Below are positions 24,567 to 33,726 of a stretch of 64,000 nucleotides of DNA, in pieces. Source of the stretch: Ga0077560 sp046330395 (lineage in GTDB: Bacteria > Actinomycetota > Thermoleophilia > Miltoncostaeales > Miltoncostaeaceae); the NCBI GenBank assembly GCA_046330395.1, contig JAXLSS010000003.1, forward strand, positions 1-64,000, read 5' to 3'. A program made the translations under genes and the position numbers. Numbering within the stretch: the stretch's first letter is position 1; each line of letters opens with the position of its first letter. The notes beneath the pieces are model-generated. The model ran no database searches. It was not told the DNA's origin and worked only from the letters and a program-made list of their open reading frames with translations.

Positions 24567-25507
24567 GAGTACCGGTCCACCACCCCGTCGGCGATGGCCT
24601 GCAGCGCGTGGGTGTCGGCGTTGCCCACCGGGGCCACCACGGCCTCCCGGGCCCGTGCCACGTGCTCCAGGGCCCGCCGGCGGGCCTCCTGGGTGGCCGG
24701 GTGCGCGGCCAGGCGGTCGCACAGGGCCTCGATGCCGGCATCGCCGTCCGCAGCGCGGATGGCGCCGGCCAGGGTGGGCTCGTCGCGCAGCGCCAGGATG
24801 ACCGGCAGCGTCACCGTGCCGTCCCGCAGGTCGGCGCCGCGGCGCTTGCCGGTCACCGCGGGATCCCCGGTGTAGTCCAGGATGTCGTCGAAGATCTGGA
24901 AGGCCATCCCCACGGCGTCGCCGAACTCGGCCAGGCGCTCCTGCCCCTCGGCATCGGCCCCGCCGAGCATGCCCCCGATGCGGCACGCCGCGGCGAACAG
25001 GGAGGCCGTCTTGCGCCGCACCCGGTCGGTGTAGTCCATCTCGCGCAGCAGCAGGTCGTGGGCGGCCCGCCCCTGGGCCAGCTCGCCCAGCGACAGGTCC
25101 AGCGCCGTGGCCGACAGCGTGCGCACGGCGTCCGGGTGCCCCGCGGCGGCCAGCTGCGCGAACGCCTGGGCGAACAGGAAGTCGCCCACCTGCACGGCGG
25201 CGTCGGCTCCCCGGCTGCTGGACACCGTCGCCCTGCCGCGGCGCAGGGTGGCGCCGTCCAGCAGGTCGTCGTGCACCAGCGTGGCCATGTGCACCAGCTC
25301 CACGGCCGCCGCCGCCCGCAGCACGGCGTCGTCCGGGTCGGACACCTGGCCGGCGCAGCACAGCACCAGCAGGGGACGCAGCCGCTTGCCGCCGGCGGCG
25401 AGCGTGTCGATGGCCGAGTCGGCCACGTCCGGGACGCCGTCGGCCGCCGCGTCCTGCAGCCGCTGCTCGCAGGCGCGCAGCGCGTCGCGCGCGGTGCGCG
25501 CCACCAT
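24563..25507 (-). CDS. Polyprenyl diphosphate synthase
   Basis: A trans-isoprenyl diphosphate synthase, 314 residues, building the long prenyl tail of menaquinone. First aspartate-rich motif HMATLVHDDLLDGATLRRGR; second motif MAFQIFDDILDYTGDP; GGKRLRPLLVL at the substrate end; the downstream KRRGADLRDGTVTLPVI. Overlaps and spacing place it in the menaquinone operon after menG. Chain length cannot be told by eye. Confidence 0.93.
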   Translation of the reverse strand: MVARTARDALRACEQRLQDAAADGVPDVADSAIDTLAAGGKRLRPLLVLCCAGQVSDPDDAVLRAAAAVELVHMATLVHDDLLDGATLRRGRATVSSSRGADAAVQVGDFLFAQAFAQLAAAGHPDAVRTLSATALDLSLGELAQGRAAHDLLLREMDYTDRVRRKTASLFAAACRIGGMLGGADAEGQERLAEFGDAVGMAFQIFDDILDYTGDPAVTGKRRGADLRDGTVTLPVILALRDEPTLAGAIRAADGDAGIEALCDRLAAHPATQEARRRALEHVARAREAVVAPVGNADTHALQAIADGVVDRYS

Positions 25508-25530
25508 GGCCGCCGATGTGGTGGAGGTGC

Positions 25531-26247
25531 CTATGCGGGCACCCGCCCGTGGTGCAGGGCCACGATGCCCGCGGCGAACAGCCGCCAGCGCACGTCCACC
25601 AGGCCCGCGCCGGCCATCCGGGCCGCCAGCTCCGGAGGCTCGGGAAACCGGCGCACCGACGCAGGCAGGTACTCGTACGCCGCGCCGTCGCGCCCCAGCA
25701 CCCGTCCCAGCAGCGGGATCGTGCGGTCGAACCACGCCTGGTAGAAGGCGCGCAGCCGCGCCGGCGTGGTGATCTCCAGGATCACCACGCGCCCGCCGGG
25801 CCGCACCACGCGCGCCATCTCGGCGATGTCCCCGTCCAGGTCGGAGACGTTGCGGATGCCGAAGGCCACGGTGGCGGCGTCGAAGGCGTCGTCCGGCGCC
25901 GGCAGGGCCAGGGCGTCACCCGCCACGAACTCCACGGGCAGGTCCTGCTGGGCGGCCTTCTCGCGGGCCAGCTCCAGCATGTTCTCGGCGAAGTCCACGC
26001 CCAGCACCCGGCCGGCGCGCGTCACCCGGCGGGCCAGCGCCAGGGCCAGGTCGCCGGTGCCGCAGCACGCGTCGATGGCCGATCCCCCCGCCGCCACGTC
26101 GGCGGCCGCGGCGGCCGCCTCGCGCCAGCGGCCGTCCAGCCCCGCGGTCATCACGCGGTTCAGCAGGTCGTAGCGGGGGGCGATGCGGTCGAACATGGCC
26201 CGCACGTCGCCGGCGGGCAGCGTGCCGCTGCGCGGGTCGGCGGTCAC
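25531..26247 (-). CDS. menG: Demethylmenaquinone methyltransferase
   Basis: A SAM-dependent C-methyltransferase (UbiE/MenG family), the last step of menaquinone synthesis. 238 residues. FDRIAPRYDLLNRVMTAGLD is the UbiE signature 1; ACCGTGDLALALA is the SAM-binding loop; VAFGIRNVSDLDGDIAEMAR is signature 2, and GGRVVILEITTP follows. The GTG start overlaps the ubiX stop by 4 bases. In a futalosine-pathway organism this is sometimes called MqnG. Confidence 0.95.
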   Translation of the reverse strand: MTADPRSGTLPAGDVRAMFDRIAPRYDLLNRVMTAGLDGRWREAAAAAADVAAGGSAIDACCGTGDLALALARRVTRAGRVLGVDFAENMLELAREKAAQQDLPVEFVAGDALALPAPDDAFDAATVAFGIRNVSDLDGDIAEMARVVRPGGRVVILEITTPARLRAFYQAWFDRTIPLLGRVLGRDGAAYEYLPASVRRFPEPPELAARMAGAGLVDVRWRLFAAGIVALHHGRVPA

Positions 26248-26909
26248 CGGCCACCCCGCAGGTCCGGGGGCGGGGCGTCCGGCACGGTGGGCACCTCGCC
26301 CCAGCGCTGCAGCAGGCGATGGGGCACGCCCAGGTGGTCCAGGGCCTTGCCCACCATGAAGTCCACCAGGTCCTGCACCGAGGCCGGGTGGGTGTAGAAG
26401 CCCGGCATCGCCGGCATCACCACGGCGCCGGCGCGCGTGACCGTGGCCATGTTGTCGATGTGGATCAGGGACAGGGGCGTCTCGCGGGTCATCAGCACCA
26501 GGGTGCGCCGCTCCTTCAGCATCACGTCGGCGCAGCGGTGGATGAGGTTGCGTGCCGTGCCGTGGGCGATGGCCGCCAGCGTGGACCCGGAGCAGGGGCA
26601 GATCAGCGCCCCCGGCGCCAGCGAGGACCCCGATGCGAACGGCGCCGTCAGGTCGTCCAGCCCCAGGATGGTCACGCGGGTGCGGTCCTCGGCGTTGGCC
26701 GCCACGAACTCGCGGACCACGGCGTCGGGGTCGGCGGGGGCCGCGGTGCCGCGGTGGAACAGCTCATGGTTGATCACGTGCGCCCCGGACCGGCTGACGC
26801 ACAGCCCCACCTCGCACCCGGCGGCGGTGAGGGCGCGCAGGGCGGTGGCGGCATATGGGGCGCCTGAGGCGCCGGTGACTCCCAGGAAGACGCGCGTCAC
26901 GCACCCCAT
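26244..26909 (-). CDS. ubiX: Flavin prenyltransferase UbiX
   Basis: Makes the prenylated FMN cofactor needed by UbiD decarboxylases. 221 residues. VFLGVTGASGAPYAATAL (flavin-binding TGASG), SRSGAHVINHEL, the CPCSGSTLAAIAHG loop, ERRTLVLMTRETPLSLIHI and MPAMPGFYTHPASVQDLVDF are all family hallmarks. First gene of the menaquinone operon. Its client is probably the UbiD-family protein at 32278. Confidence 0.96.
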   Translation of the reverse strand: MGCVTRVFLGVTGASGAPYAATALRALTAAGCEVGLCVSRSGAHVINHELFHRGTAAPADPDAVVREFVAANAEDRTRVTILGLDDLTAPFASGSSLAPGALICPCSGSTLAAIAHGTARNLIHRCADVMLKERRTLVLMTRETPLSLIHIDNMATVTRAGAVVMPAMPGFYTHPASVQDLVDFMVGKALDHLGVPHRLLQRWGEVPTVPDAPPPDLRGGR

Positions 26910-26958
26910 GGTAGTGGGCGGCGCGGGGCGTTTCGGGGGACCGGTGTCCCCAACACGA

Positions 26959-26986
26959 CTGCGGCCCGCGAGATCGCGGGCCGCAG
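26959..26986 (-). terminator. Strong hairpin terminator of the qcr operon
   Basis: A perfect 12-bp stem, CTGCGGCCCGCG / CGCGGGCCGCAG, with an AGAT loop. It lies between the qcrC stop and ubiX. Confidence 0.75.
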
Positions 26987-27011
26987 GATCACACCGTGTG
27001 CCGCGGGGCGG

Positions 27012-27767
27012 CTACTGCACCTTCCACTTCGTCCCGAGCCCGTCCAGGAACGTCCCGATGTCCTGGTACTGCTGAGGACTGAAGTTCTTGAACGCGGTCA
27101 TCGCGGAACCGGGCGTCTTGCTCGGCGGGTCCTTGAGGTGGGCGATGTGCCAGTCAATACCGCGGTTCTTGGATCCCTCGTTGTTGAGGTTGGGACCGAG
27201 GTTGCCCCCGCCCGCACCGATGACATGGCAACCGGTGCACCCGCTGACCTTCACGACGTCGTAGCCCGCTTTGGCGGAGGCGCTCGCGCCGGGCGTCAGG
27301 GTTCCCGCGCCGGCGGTCGGGGCCTCGCTGGTGGCACCCTTGTAGGTGAGCCACGCCAGCAGGGCGAAGATGATCGCCGCCGTCGACAGCGCGATGGGGC
27401 GACGGCTGATGCGCCGCTCCGGGCTGCGGTCGATGAACGGGGTGATCACCAGCAGCAACATCAGCACGTTCGGAACGATGAACGTGGCCATGATGAGCGG
27501 CATCGCGACGTTCTGGCCCTTGAAGATCTTCAGGAGCTCGAACAGGAAGAAGAAGTACCACTCGGGCCGCGGCACGAAGTCCGTGGTGGCCGAGTACACC
27601 GGCTTGCCGATCTCCACCTTGTGGAAGATGGCCATGCCGATGATCCAGGCGAACGCCAGGATCGCCACCAGGTGATCCTTGTAGATGGCGTACGGGAAGA
27701 AGGGCTTGCCCTCCTTCTTGGCCTGCGAGTACTCCTTGAGGTAGGCCTCCTGCTGTGCCTTGTTCAC
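27012..27767 (-). CDS. qcrC: Menaquinol:cytochrome c reductase cytochrome b/c subunit
   Basis: 251 residues. The first half is the subunit-IV-like C-terminal part of cytochrome b, including the Qo-site PEWY motif (FVPRPEWYFFFLFELLKIF), VPNVLMLLLVITPFI and ALSTAAIIFALLAWL. It is fused to a cytochrome c domain with the haem-attachment motif SGCTGCHVIG and a likely Met ligand in GSAMTAF. This is the QcrC layout of Gram-positive bacteria. The GTG start overlaps the qcrB stop by 4 bases. A 12-bp hairpin terminates the operon. Confidence 0.92.
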   Translation of the reverse strand: MNKAQQEAYLKEYSQAKKEGKPFFPYAIYKDHLVAILAFAWIIGMAIFHKVEIGKPVYSATTDFVPRPEWYFFFLFELLKIFKGQNVAMPLIMATFIVPNVLMLLLVITPFIDRSPERRISRRPIALSTAAIIFALLAWLTYKGATSEAPTAGAGTLTPGASASAKAGYDVVKVSGCTGCHVIGAGGGNLGPNLNNEGSKNRGIDWHIAHLKDPPSKTPGSAMTAFKNFSPQQYQDIGTFLDGLGTKWKVQ

Positions 27768-28588
27768 GAGCCTGCCTCCACCGTCTGCGGGGCATCCTCG
27801 ACGGTGACCTCCCGGCGGCCCGCGGGCAGCCGGTCACGGGCAGCGGCGCGGCGCGCGGCCTCCTCCTCGCGACGGACGCGAGCCAGGCGGTGCGAGTGGG
27901 GCGGCTCGGAGATGCCGAGCTTGGCCACGAGGAACAGATGCAACCCGATGAACGTCGCGATCCCGCCCGGGATCACGAGCATGTGTATCGAATAGAACCG
28001 CGACAGTGAGTCGTTGGTGAACTCCGTGCCGCCGCGCATGACATCGGCGACGTACGGCCCCAGGATGGGGGCGCTGGCGGTGATGTTCATGGCCACCACG
28101 GTGGCCCAGTAGGCCTTCTGGTCCCACACCAGCAGGTAGCCGGTGAGGCCCATGAACATGGTCATGAACAGCAGGATCGAGCCGGTGACCCACGTGAGCT
28201 CACGCGGGTACTTGTACGACCCGAAGATGAACACGCGGCCCATGTGCAGGAACACCAGCACGATCATCGCGCTGGCCCCCCACTTGTGCATGCCGCGCAC
28301 CAGCCAGCCCCAGGTCACATCGTTGGTGATGTGCTGGATGCTCTGGTACGCCCGGGAGGGGTCCGGCTTGTAGAACATGGCCAGGAACATCCCGGTGACG
28401 GCCTGCAGGCCGAACACGGCCATGATGGCGAAGCCCAGGGTCTGGAACCAGCTGGTCTCCGCCGGGATGTTGCGCTTGAGGAACCAGGTGAGGCCGAACT
28501 TGGCGCCGGTGCGGTGATCGACGAAATCGACGACCGCGTCCTGAACCTGGCCGACCGGCCCCTTGGGTCCGATGTCAGTGGTGCTCAC
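27764..28588 (-). CDS. qcrB: Menaquinol:cytochrome c reductase cytochrome b subunit
   Basis: 274 residues, the b6-type N-terminal half of cytochrome b. Haem-ligating histidines lie in the LVRGMHKWGASAMIVLVFLH helix and in FYSIHMLVIPGGIATFIGLH. FLAMFYKPDPSRAYQSIQHI and LTGYLLVWDQKAYWATVVA belong to the quinone-site region. It carries a polar, Arg-rich C-terminal extension (RLARVRREEEAARRAAARDR). Operon order is qcrA-qcrB-qcrC, as in Bacillus. Confidence 0.95.
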   Translation of the reverse strand: MSTTDIGPKGPVGQVQDAVVDFVDHRTGAKFGLTWFLKRNIPAETSWFQTLGFAIMAVFGLQAVTGMFLAMFYKPDPSRAYQSIQHITNDVTWGWLVRGMHKWGASAMIVLVFLHMGRVFIFGSYKYPRELTWVTGSILLFMTMFMGLTGYLLVWDQKAYWATVVAMNITASAPILGPYVADVMRGGTEFTNDSLSRFYSIHMLVIPGGIATFIGLHLFLVAKLGISEPPHSHRLARVRREEEAARRAAARDRLPAGRREVTVEDAPQTVEAGS

Positions 28589-28596
28589 CGGGTCTC

Positions 28597-29280
28597 CTAG
28601 AACGGGTAGAGGTTGGACAGGACGCCGGTGACCGCCTCACCCGGACCGTGCAGCTTGTACGGCTTGAGGTTCTGGTCGACGGAGAACGGCCGCCCGATCA
28701 TCACCCGGGAGTCGGCCGGGGCGGTGGACGGGTCGAGGCGTGCGGAGGTGCCGGCCTTGACCACCTTGATGTCGAAGCGGTCCAGCGGGCGCGGCGGCGG
28801 GCCGCCGGTGACCCGGCCCTGGGAGTCGTAGGCGCCACCGTGGCACGGGCAGACGTAGCCGTCGGCCGCCTCGATGTACGCCACCGGGCAGCCCAGGTGG
28901 GCGCAGCGGTTCCAGATGGCGTGGATGTCCGAGCCCTTGCGGGACACGAACGCGCGCCGGTCGGACTCGCGGCTGGGACCGGACACCGCGATGGACGTGG
29001 TCTTGCCGTCGGGGAAGTCGGAGAGGGCGCCGACGTCAACCCACTTCCACTTCTCCTCCTTGACGGAGTCCGTCACGGCGAACCCGACGATGGGCACCAG
29101 GATGGCCGCGGTCATCACGGCGCCACCGGCCACCGCGACTCCCGACAGGAACCGGGTGCGGGTGATGAACTCCGGATCGTCGTGATGATCGTGCGACGGA
29201 GCCGGGTCCACGGCGCGCGGGCCGCTGTACTGGCCCCCGGGGCCCGTGGCTGGGGACGAACTCCCCTGGCTGTCTGCCAC
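28597..29280 (-). CDS. qcrA: Rieske iron-sulfur subunit of menaquinol:cytochrome c reductase
   Basis: 227 residues from a GTG preceded by GAGGAGG. A polar N-terminus with HDHHDD, then RTRFLSG and one helix (GVAVAGGAVMTAAILVPIVG). The Rieske [2Fe-2S] motifs are CAHLGCPV (Cys-x-His and second-loop Cys) and CPCHGGAYDSQG, the paired C-T/A-H...C-x-x-H loops. The membrane signal looks Tat-like but reads RTR rather than RR. Passes electrons from menaquinol to cytochrome c. Confidence 0.93.
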   Translation of the reverse strand: MADSQGSSSPATGPGGQYSGPRAVDPAPSHDHHDDPEFITRTRFLSGVAVAGGAVMTAAILVPIVGFAVTDSVKEEKWKWVDVGALSDFPDGKTTSIAVSGPSRESDRRAFVSRKGSDIHAIWNRCAHLGCPVAYIEAADGYVCPCHGGAYDSQGRVTGGPPPRPLDRFDIKVVKAGTSARLDPSTAPADSRVMIGRPFSVDQNLKPYKLHGPGEAVTGVLSNLYPF

Positions 29281-29461
29281 CTGGTGAAACCTCCTCGTGC
29301 AGGGACGAGCGTGACGGGCTGAGCCCGGACGCAGGGAATTCAACCAGACGCCCGCCCCACCGGCACGCCCACACCGCGGGGCCGAGTGTCCCCACGCCGG
29401 GGCGAGGGGACCCCCGATGGCGGCCGGCCCGGATCCGGAAGCGTTGCGGTATCGTGCCGGA

Positions 29462-31333
29462 ATGCGTGTGCGTCCCCGCCTGTCACGCATCACCGCCGCC
29501 GCGCTCGCCACCCTGGGCGCGCTGGCCGCGGCGGGTACCGCGACGGCGCGGGACCCGCTCCACCTCCACCGGTGCGGCGCCGCACCGCAGTGCGGCGCGC
29601 TGACGGTGCCCCGGGATCGCGCCGACGCGACGGCCGGGAGCCTGGAACTTGATGTGGAGCGCTACCCGGCGCACGGCGCCACGCGGCGCACCGTGGTGCT
29701 GCTGGCGGGTGGACCCGGCCAGGCGGCGATCGGCTCCATCGACGCCATCGCCGGGTTCCTGCGCGACGGGGCACCGGGCACCGAGGTGGTCACGTTCGAC
29801 CAGCGCGGCACGGGCGCCTCGGCCCTGCGCTGTGCGGCGCTCCAGTACGACGTCGGCTCGGCGCAGATCACCACACCCGGGGGCGCCGCGGCGGCGGCCA
29901 CCTGCGCCGCGCAGGTGGGGGTGCAGCGACGCAACTTCACCACCGCCGACAGCGTGGCCGACCTGGAGGACCTGCGCCTGGCGCTGGGGCGGCCGTCCAT
30001 CATCCCGCTGGGCGTGTCGTACGGGACGCTGGTGGCCACCTGGTACGCGCGGACCCATCCCGCGACCACCGCCGGTCTCGTCCTGGACTCCGTGGTGGAC
30101 CAGCAGGCCATCACGATCCCCGACACCGACGGCTACACCGCGGCGCGGCGGGCGCTCGCCGAGCTGTGCGCCGGGCGGCGCTGCAGGGGGATCACGACCA
30201 ACCTGGTGGGCGATGTGGGCCGCCTGGAGGCCCGGCTGGCGACGCAGCCGCTCACCGGGGTGCGCGTCACCGGGCGCGGTGCGCGGGTGCGCGAGACCTT
30301 CGGCGGGCCCGCCGACGCGGCGGCCCTGCAGGACCTGCTGGGCCTGGGCGACCTCTCGTCGTCGTTCCGGGGCCTGTTCCCGGCGGCCGTCGAGTCGGCC
30401 CTGCGCGGGGACCCCGCCCTGCTGCTGCGGATGCGGCACGCCCTCACCGGCGGCTCGCTCACCCCGCCGAGCGAGCTCAGCGTGGCGCTGCTGGCCGCGA
30501 CCACGTGTGAGGACGCCCACGTGCCGTGGACCGCCCAGGCCGGGCCGGCCGAGCGCAGGGCCGCCGTCACCGCGGCCGTCGGGGCCCTGGACCCCGCCGT
30601 GTTCACGCCGTTCGCGCCGCCGGGACCCGACGAGGCGGCGTCGCTGTGCCTGGGGTGGCCCGACAGTGGCCTGGTGAACGCCCCCACCGCCCCGCTCCCG
30701 GACGTCCCCGTGCTGGTGTTCGAGGGCACCCAGGACCTCCGCACCCCCGTGGAGGGGGCACAACGGATCCTGGCGGGCCTCACCCACGCCACCCTCGTCA
30801 CCGTGACGGGCGCCGGCCACTCGGTGCTGGGCTCGCACGTCTGCGCGCTCAACGCGGTGCGCCTGTTCCTGCGCGCCCGGTCGCCGGGGCACCCCTGCGC
30901 CGGCGGCACTCCGCCCACCGTGGCGCCGCTCCCCCCGGCCCGCCTGGCGGTGCTGCACACGTTCGGCGTGCACGGGCGGCCGGGCCGCACCCTCCGGGCG
31001 GTGGCCATCACGCTCGACGACGCCACGCAGTCGGAGTTCCTCTCACCGTCCACCCGGTTCGGGGGGCTGCGTGGCGGGTGGGGGCAGCTGGTGGGCGACC
31101 GCCTGGACCCGCGGTTCCGGCTCCACCGGTACTCCGCCGTGCCCGGGGTGCGGATCGACGGGACGATCACGCTGATGGCGTCGCTGTTCACCAACCACGG
31201 CCCCATGGTGGACGGTGTGGTCCGCGTGAGCGGGCCGCAGGCCGCCCGGGGCAGGGTGCGGCTGGTGCGAGGGCACCTGGTGGGCACGCTGGGTGGCCGC
31301 CACGTGAACGTGCATCTGCCCACCACCACGTGA
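29462..31333 (+). CDS. Secreted alpha/beta hydrolase (TAP-like peptidase family)
   Basis: 623 residues from the ATG at 29462, with a signal peptide (RITAAALATLGALAAAGTATA). The fold signatures are VVLLAGGPGQAAIGS (oxyanion region), TFDQRGTGAS, the nucleophile elbow GVSYGTLVATWYA (Ser), VLVFEGTQDLRTPVEGA (Asp) and VTGAGHSVLGSHVC (His), the last being the TAP C-terminal domain typical of actinobacterial tripeptidyl aminopeptidases. A further C-terminal beta-rich region of about 120 residues (TFGVHGRPGRTLRAV onward) is extra and unrecognised. Confidence 0.85.
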   Translation: MRVRPRLSRITAAALATLGALAAAGTATARDPLHLHRCGAAPQCGALTVPRDRADATAGSLELDVERYPAHGATRRTVVLLAGGPGQAAIGSIDAIAGFLRDGAPGTEVVTFDQRGTGASALRCAALQYDVGSAQITTPGGAAAAATCAAQVGVQRRNFTTADSVADLEDLRLALGRPSIIPLGVSYGTLVATWYARTHPATTAGLVLDSVVDQQAITIPDTDGYTAARRALAELCAGRRCRGITTNLVGDVGRLEARLATQPLTGVRVTGRGARVRETFGGPADAAALQDLLGLGDLSSSFRGLFPAAVESALRGDPALLLRMRHALTGGSLTPPSELSVALLAATTCEDAHVPWTAQAGPAERRAAVTAAVGALDPAVFTPFAPPGPDEAASLCLGWPDSGLVNAPTAPLPDVPVLVFEGTQDLRTPVEGAQRILAGLTHATLVTVTGAGHSVLGSHVCALNAVRLFLRARSPGHPCAGGTPPTVAPLPPARLAVLHTFGVHGRPGRTLRAVAITLDDATQSEFLSPSTRFGGLRGGWGQLVGDRLDPRFRLHRYSAVPGVRIDGTITLMASLFTNHGPMVDGVVRVSGPQAARGRVRLVRGHLVGTLGGRHVNVHLPTTT

Positions 31334-31403
31334 GGGACGTATCACGCGTGCCGGCCCGCGCTCATCAGTGGGTGCCCACCCACGAGCGAGGAGCCCGCAC
31401 CAC

Positions 31404-32273
31404 ATGACCGTCTCACGCGTCGCCCTCACCTGCGCCGCCGCGCTGTGCACCGGCACGGCCATGGCCACGGCCACGCCCGTCACCATCCCCGTGCACATCA
31501 CCGAGTGGCCCTCCGGGACCCCGGCACCGACCACCACCATCACCGGCGAGGTGGACTGGGTGACCCCATCGGGCACCCTGATGAAGCCGGTGGCCGGCGC
31601 ACCGCTGGTGAACGGCGCCCTGCAGGTGGACGTGCCACCCATCCCCGCCGGCCTGCGCTGGAGCGTGGAGCTGTGGGAGACCGGGCAGCCCGGGCCGGTG
31701 TACCGCTCGGCGCCCCTGGCGCGCCTGCCCGCCACCAACTCGCGGTTCCCGCTGTTCAACCAGTGGATCGACGTGGTGCGGGAGACCTTCCACAGCGACG
31801 CGCTGTTCAGCCCCGACTGGCAGGTGGCAAGCCGCATCGAATCGAGCCTGGCACCGTACGGCCCGGCCACGGTGCGCCTGAGCGCGTCACCGGGATCCCA
31901 GACCTGGCACGTGATCGTGGTGGGGCGGGGCTACCGGTTCGGGGACGACTTCGCGCTGCGCCCGGCCACCGACATCGCCCATCCGGAGCGGGTGATCCAG
32001 GCCGTGCCGCAGGGACCCGGCGTGTACATCCCCACCTGGCCGTTCGGCGGCCCCGGGGCGACGGCGGTGCGCACCACGGTCACCACCGCGCTCAGCGGCA
32101 TCCTGTCGGCCTACCCCTACTTCCTGCCCCCGCCGCCGTTCACCCCCACCTCCATCTCGGTGAGCAGCATCGGCGGCTTCAGCTCGGACGGGTCGCTGAC
32201 GCTGCGCGCCAACGGCGGGCGCATCGGGAGCGACCTGGTGGTGGTGGGGCCGCCCGTGGGCGCCGCTGGCTGA
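31404..32273 (+). CDS. Secreted protein of unknown function
   Basis: 289 residues with a signal peptide (MTVSRVALTCAAALCTGTAM). No catalytic motif recognised. Ala/Pro/Thr-rich N-terminus, WSVELWETGQPGPVYRS, NQWIDVVRETFHSD and a PPPPFTPTS stretch near the end. It is probably a beta-rich envelope protein. It follows the hydrolase by 70 bases and may share its transcript. Confidence 0.65.
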   Translation: MTVSRVALTCAAALCTGTAMATATPVTIPVHITEWPSGTPAPTTTITGEVDWVTPSGTLMKPVAGAPLVNGALQVDVPPIPAGLRWSVELWETGQPGPVYRSAPLARLPATNSRFPLFNQWIDVVRETFHSDALFSPDWQVASRIESSLAPYGPATVRLSASPGSQTWHVIVVGRGYRFGDDFALRPATDIAHPERVIQAVPQGPGVYIPTWPFGGPGATAVRTTVTTALSGILSAYPYFLPPPPFTPTSISVSSIGGFSSDGSLTLRANGGRIGSDLVVVGPPVGAAG

Positions 32274-32277
32274 CGCG

Positions 32278-33726
32278 TCAGGTGCGGTCGCCGGCCCCGG
32301 GGATGCCGTACTCCGCCCACCGGCGGTCCACCTGCGCCATCACGTCCTCGCTCATCCGGATCTCGTCGGGCCAGGGTCGCACCTGGCCCTCCCCGGGCAG
32401 CTTGCGGGTGGCGTCGAAGCCGATCTTGGAGCCGTAGGCGAAGTAGGGGGCCGCGTGGTCGAGCGCGTCCACGGGGCCGTCCACCAGCAGCATGTCCCGG
32501 GCGGGGTCCACGTTGCTGAACGCCCGGAACGCCACGGCCGAGGTGTCCTGCACGTCCACGTCGTGGTCCACCACGATCACGCAGCGGGTGAGCGACAGCA
32601 GGCCCAGCCCCCACACCGCGTTCATCAGCTTCTTGGCATGCCCCGGGTACCGCTTGCGCACGCTCACCAGGGCGCAGTTGTGGAACACCCCCTCCAGGGG
32701 CAGGTGCATGTCGTGCAGGTCGGGCACGCTCATGCGGATGAGCGGCAGGAACATGCGCTCGGTGGCCTTCCCCAGGAAGAAGTCCTCCATGGGGGGCTTG
32801 CCCACGATGGTGGTGGCGTAGATGGGGTCGCGGCGGTGGGAGATGGCCGTGACGTGGAACGTGGGGTAGTCGTCCACCGGCGTGTAGAAGCCGGTGTGGT
32901 CGCCGAACGGCCCCTCGGGCCGGATGTCGGCGGCGTCCACGTAGCCCTCGATGACGATCTCCGCGTTGGCGGGCACCTCCACGTCCACGGTGCGGCACGG
33001 CACCATCTCCACGCTGCGCCCGCGCAGGAACCCCGCGAAGATCATCTCGTCGATGTGCGGCGGCAGGGGGGCGGTGGCGCTGTAGGTCACGGCCGGGTCG
33101 GTGCCGATGGCCACCGCCACCTCCACCCGGCCCGCCGAGTCGCGCAGGTGCGCGGCGCCATCCTTGTGGATCTGCCAGTGCATCATCGCGGTCTTCGAGT
33201 CGACCACCTGGATGCGGTACATCCCGCAGTTGCGCACGCCCGTGGCAGGGTCCTTGCTGAACACCAGGGGCAGGGTGATGAACGGCCCGCCGTCGTCGGG
33301 CCAGCAGGTCAGCACGGGCAGGCGCGTGAGGTCGGGCTCGTCCATCCACACCTCCTGGCATGGGGCCGAGCGCACCTCCTTGGGGCTGAACGCCGCCAGC
33401 TCGCGCAGCTTGCCCAGCGCCTTCATCTTCTGCACCAGGCCCTGCGGGGGCTGCAGCTCCAGCAGGTCCTGGATGCGCTCGCCCGGACCCTCCAGGGTGT
33501 CGGAGTCCAGCGCCATGCACATGCGGCGCTCGCTGCCGAACTGGTTGATCAGCACGGGCATGGACGATCCGGCCACGTCCCGGAACAGCAGCGCGGGGCC
33601 GAAGCGCTTGCTCACCCGGTCGGTGATCTCGGTGATCTCCAGCCGCGGGTCGACGCGGGTGGTCACCTCCACCAGCTCGCCGGCCGACCGCAGCCGCTCG
33701 ATCCAGTCGCGCAGGTCGCGGCTCAT
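32278..33726 (-). CDS. UbiD-family decarboxylase, probably for menaquinone synthesis
   Basis: 482 residues. A prenyl-FMN-dependent decarboxylase: ALLFRDVAGSSMPVLINQFG, PVLTCWPDDGGPFITLPLVF, GMYRIQVVDSKTAMMHWQIH (cofactor/metal region), EIVIEGYVDAADIRPEGPFG with GDHTGFYTP (catalytic Glu-Arg-Glu area) and VVDHDVDVQDTSAVAFRAFS are all family motifs. UbiX at 26244 supplies its cofactor. In futalosine-pathway bacteria a UbiD homologue (MqnL) removes the carboxylate after prenylation, which is the most likely role. Last gene of the hemB operon, with an ATGA overlap. Confidence 0.9.
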   Translation of the reverse strand: MSRDLRDWIERLRSAGELVEVTTRVDPRLEITEITDRVSKRFGPALLFRDVAGSSMPVLINQFGSERRMCMALDSDTLEGPGERIQDLLELQPPQGLVQKMKALGKLRELAAFSPKEVRSAPCQEVWMDEPDLTRLPVLTCWPDDGGPFITLPLVFSKDPATGVRNCGMYRIQVVDSKTAMMHWQIHKDGAAHLRDSAGRVEVAVAIGTDPAVTYSATAPLPPHIDEMIFAGFLRGRSVEMVPCRTVDVEVPANAEIVIEGYVDAADIRPEGPFGDHTGFYTPVDDYPTFHVTAISHRRDPIYATTIVGKPPMEDFFLGKATERMFLPLIRMSVPDLHDMHLPLEGVFHNCALVSVRKRYPGHAKKLMNAVWGLGLLSLTRCVIVVDHDVDVQDTSAVAFRAFSNVDPARDMLLVDGPVDALDHAAPYFAYGSKIGFDATRKLPGEGQVRPWPDEIRMSEDVMAQVDRRWAEYGIPGAGDRT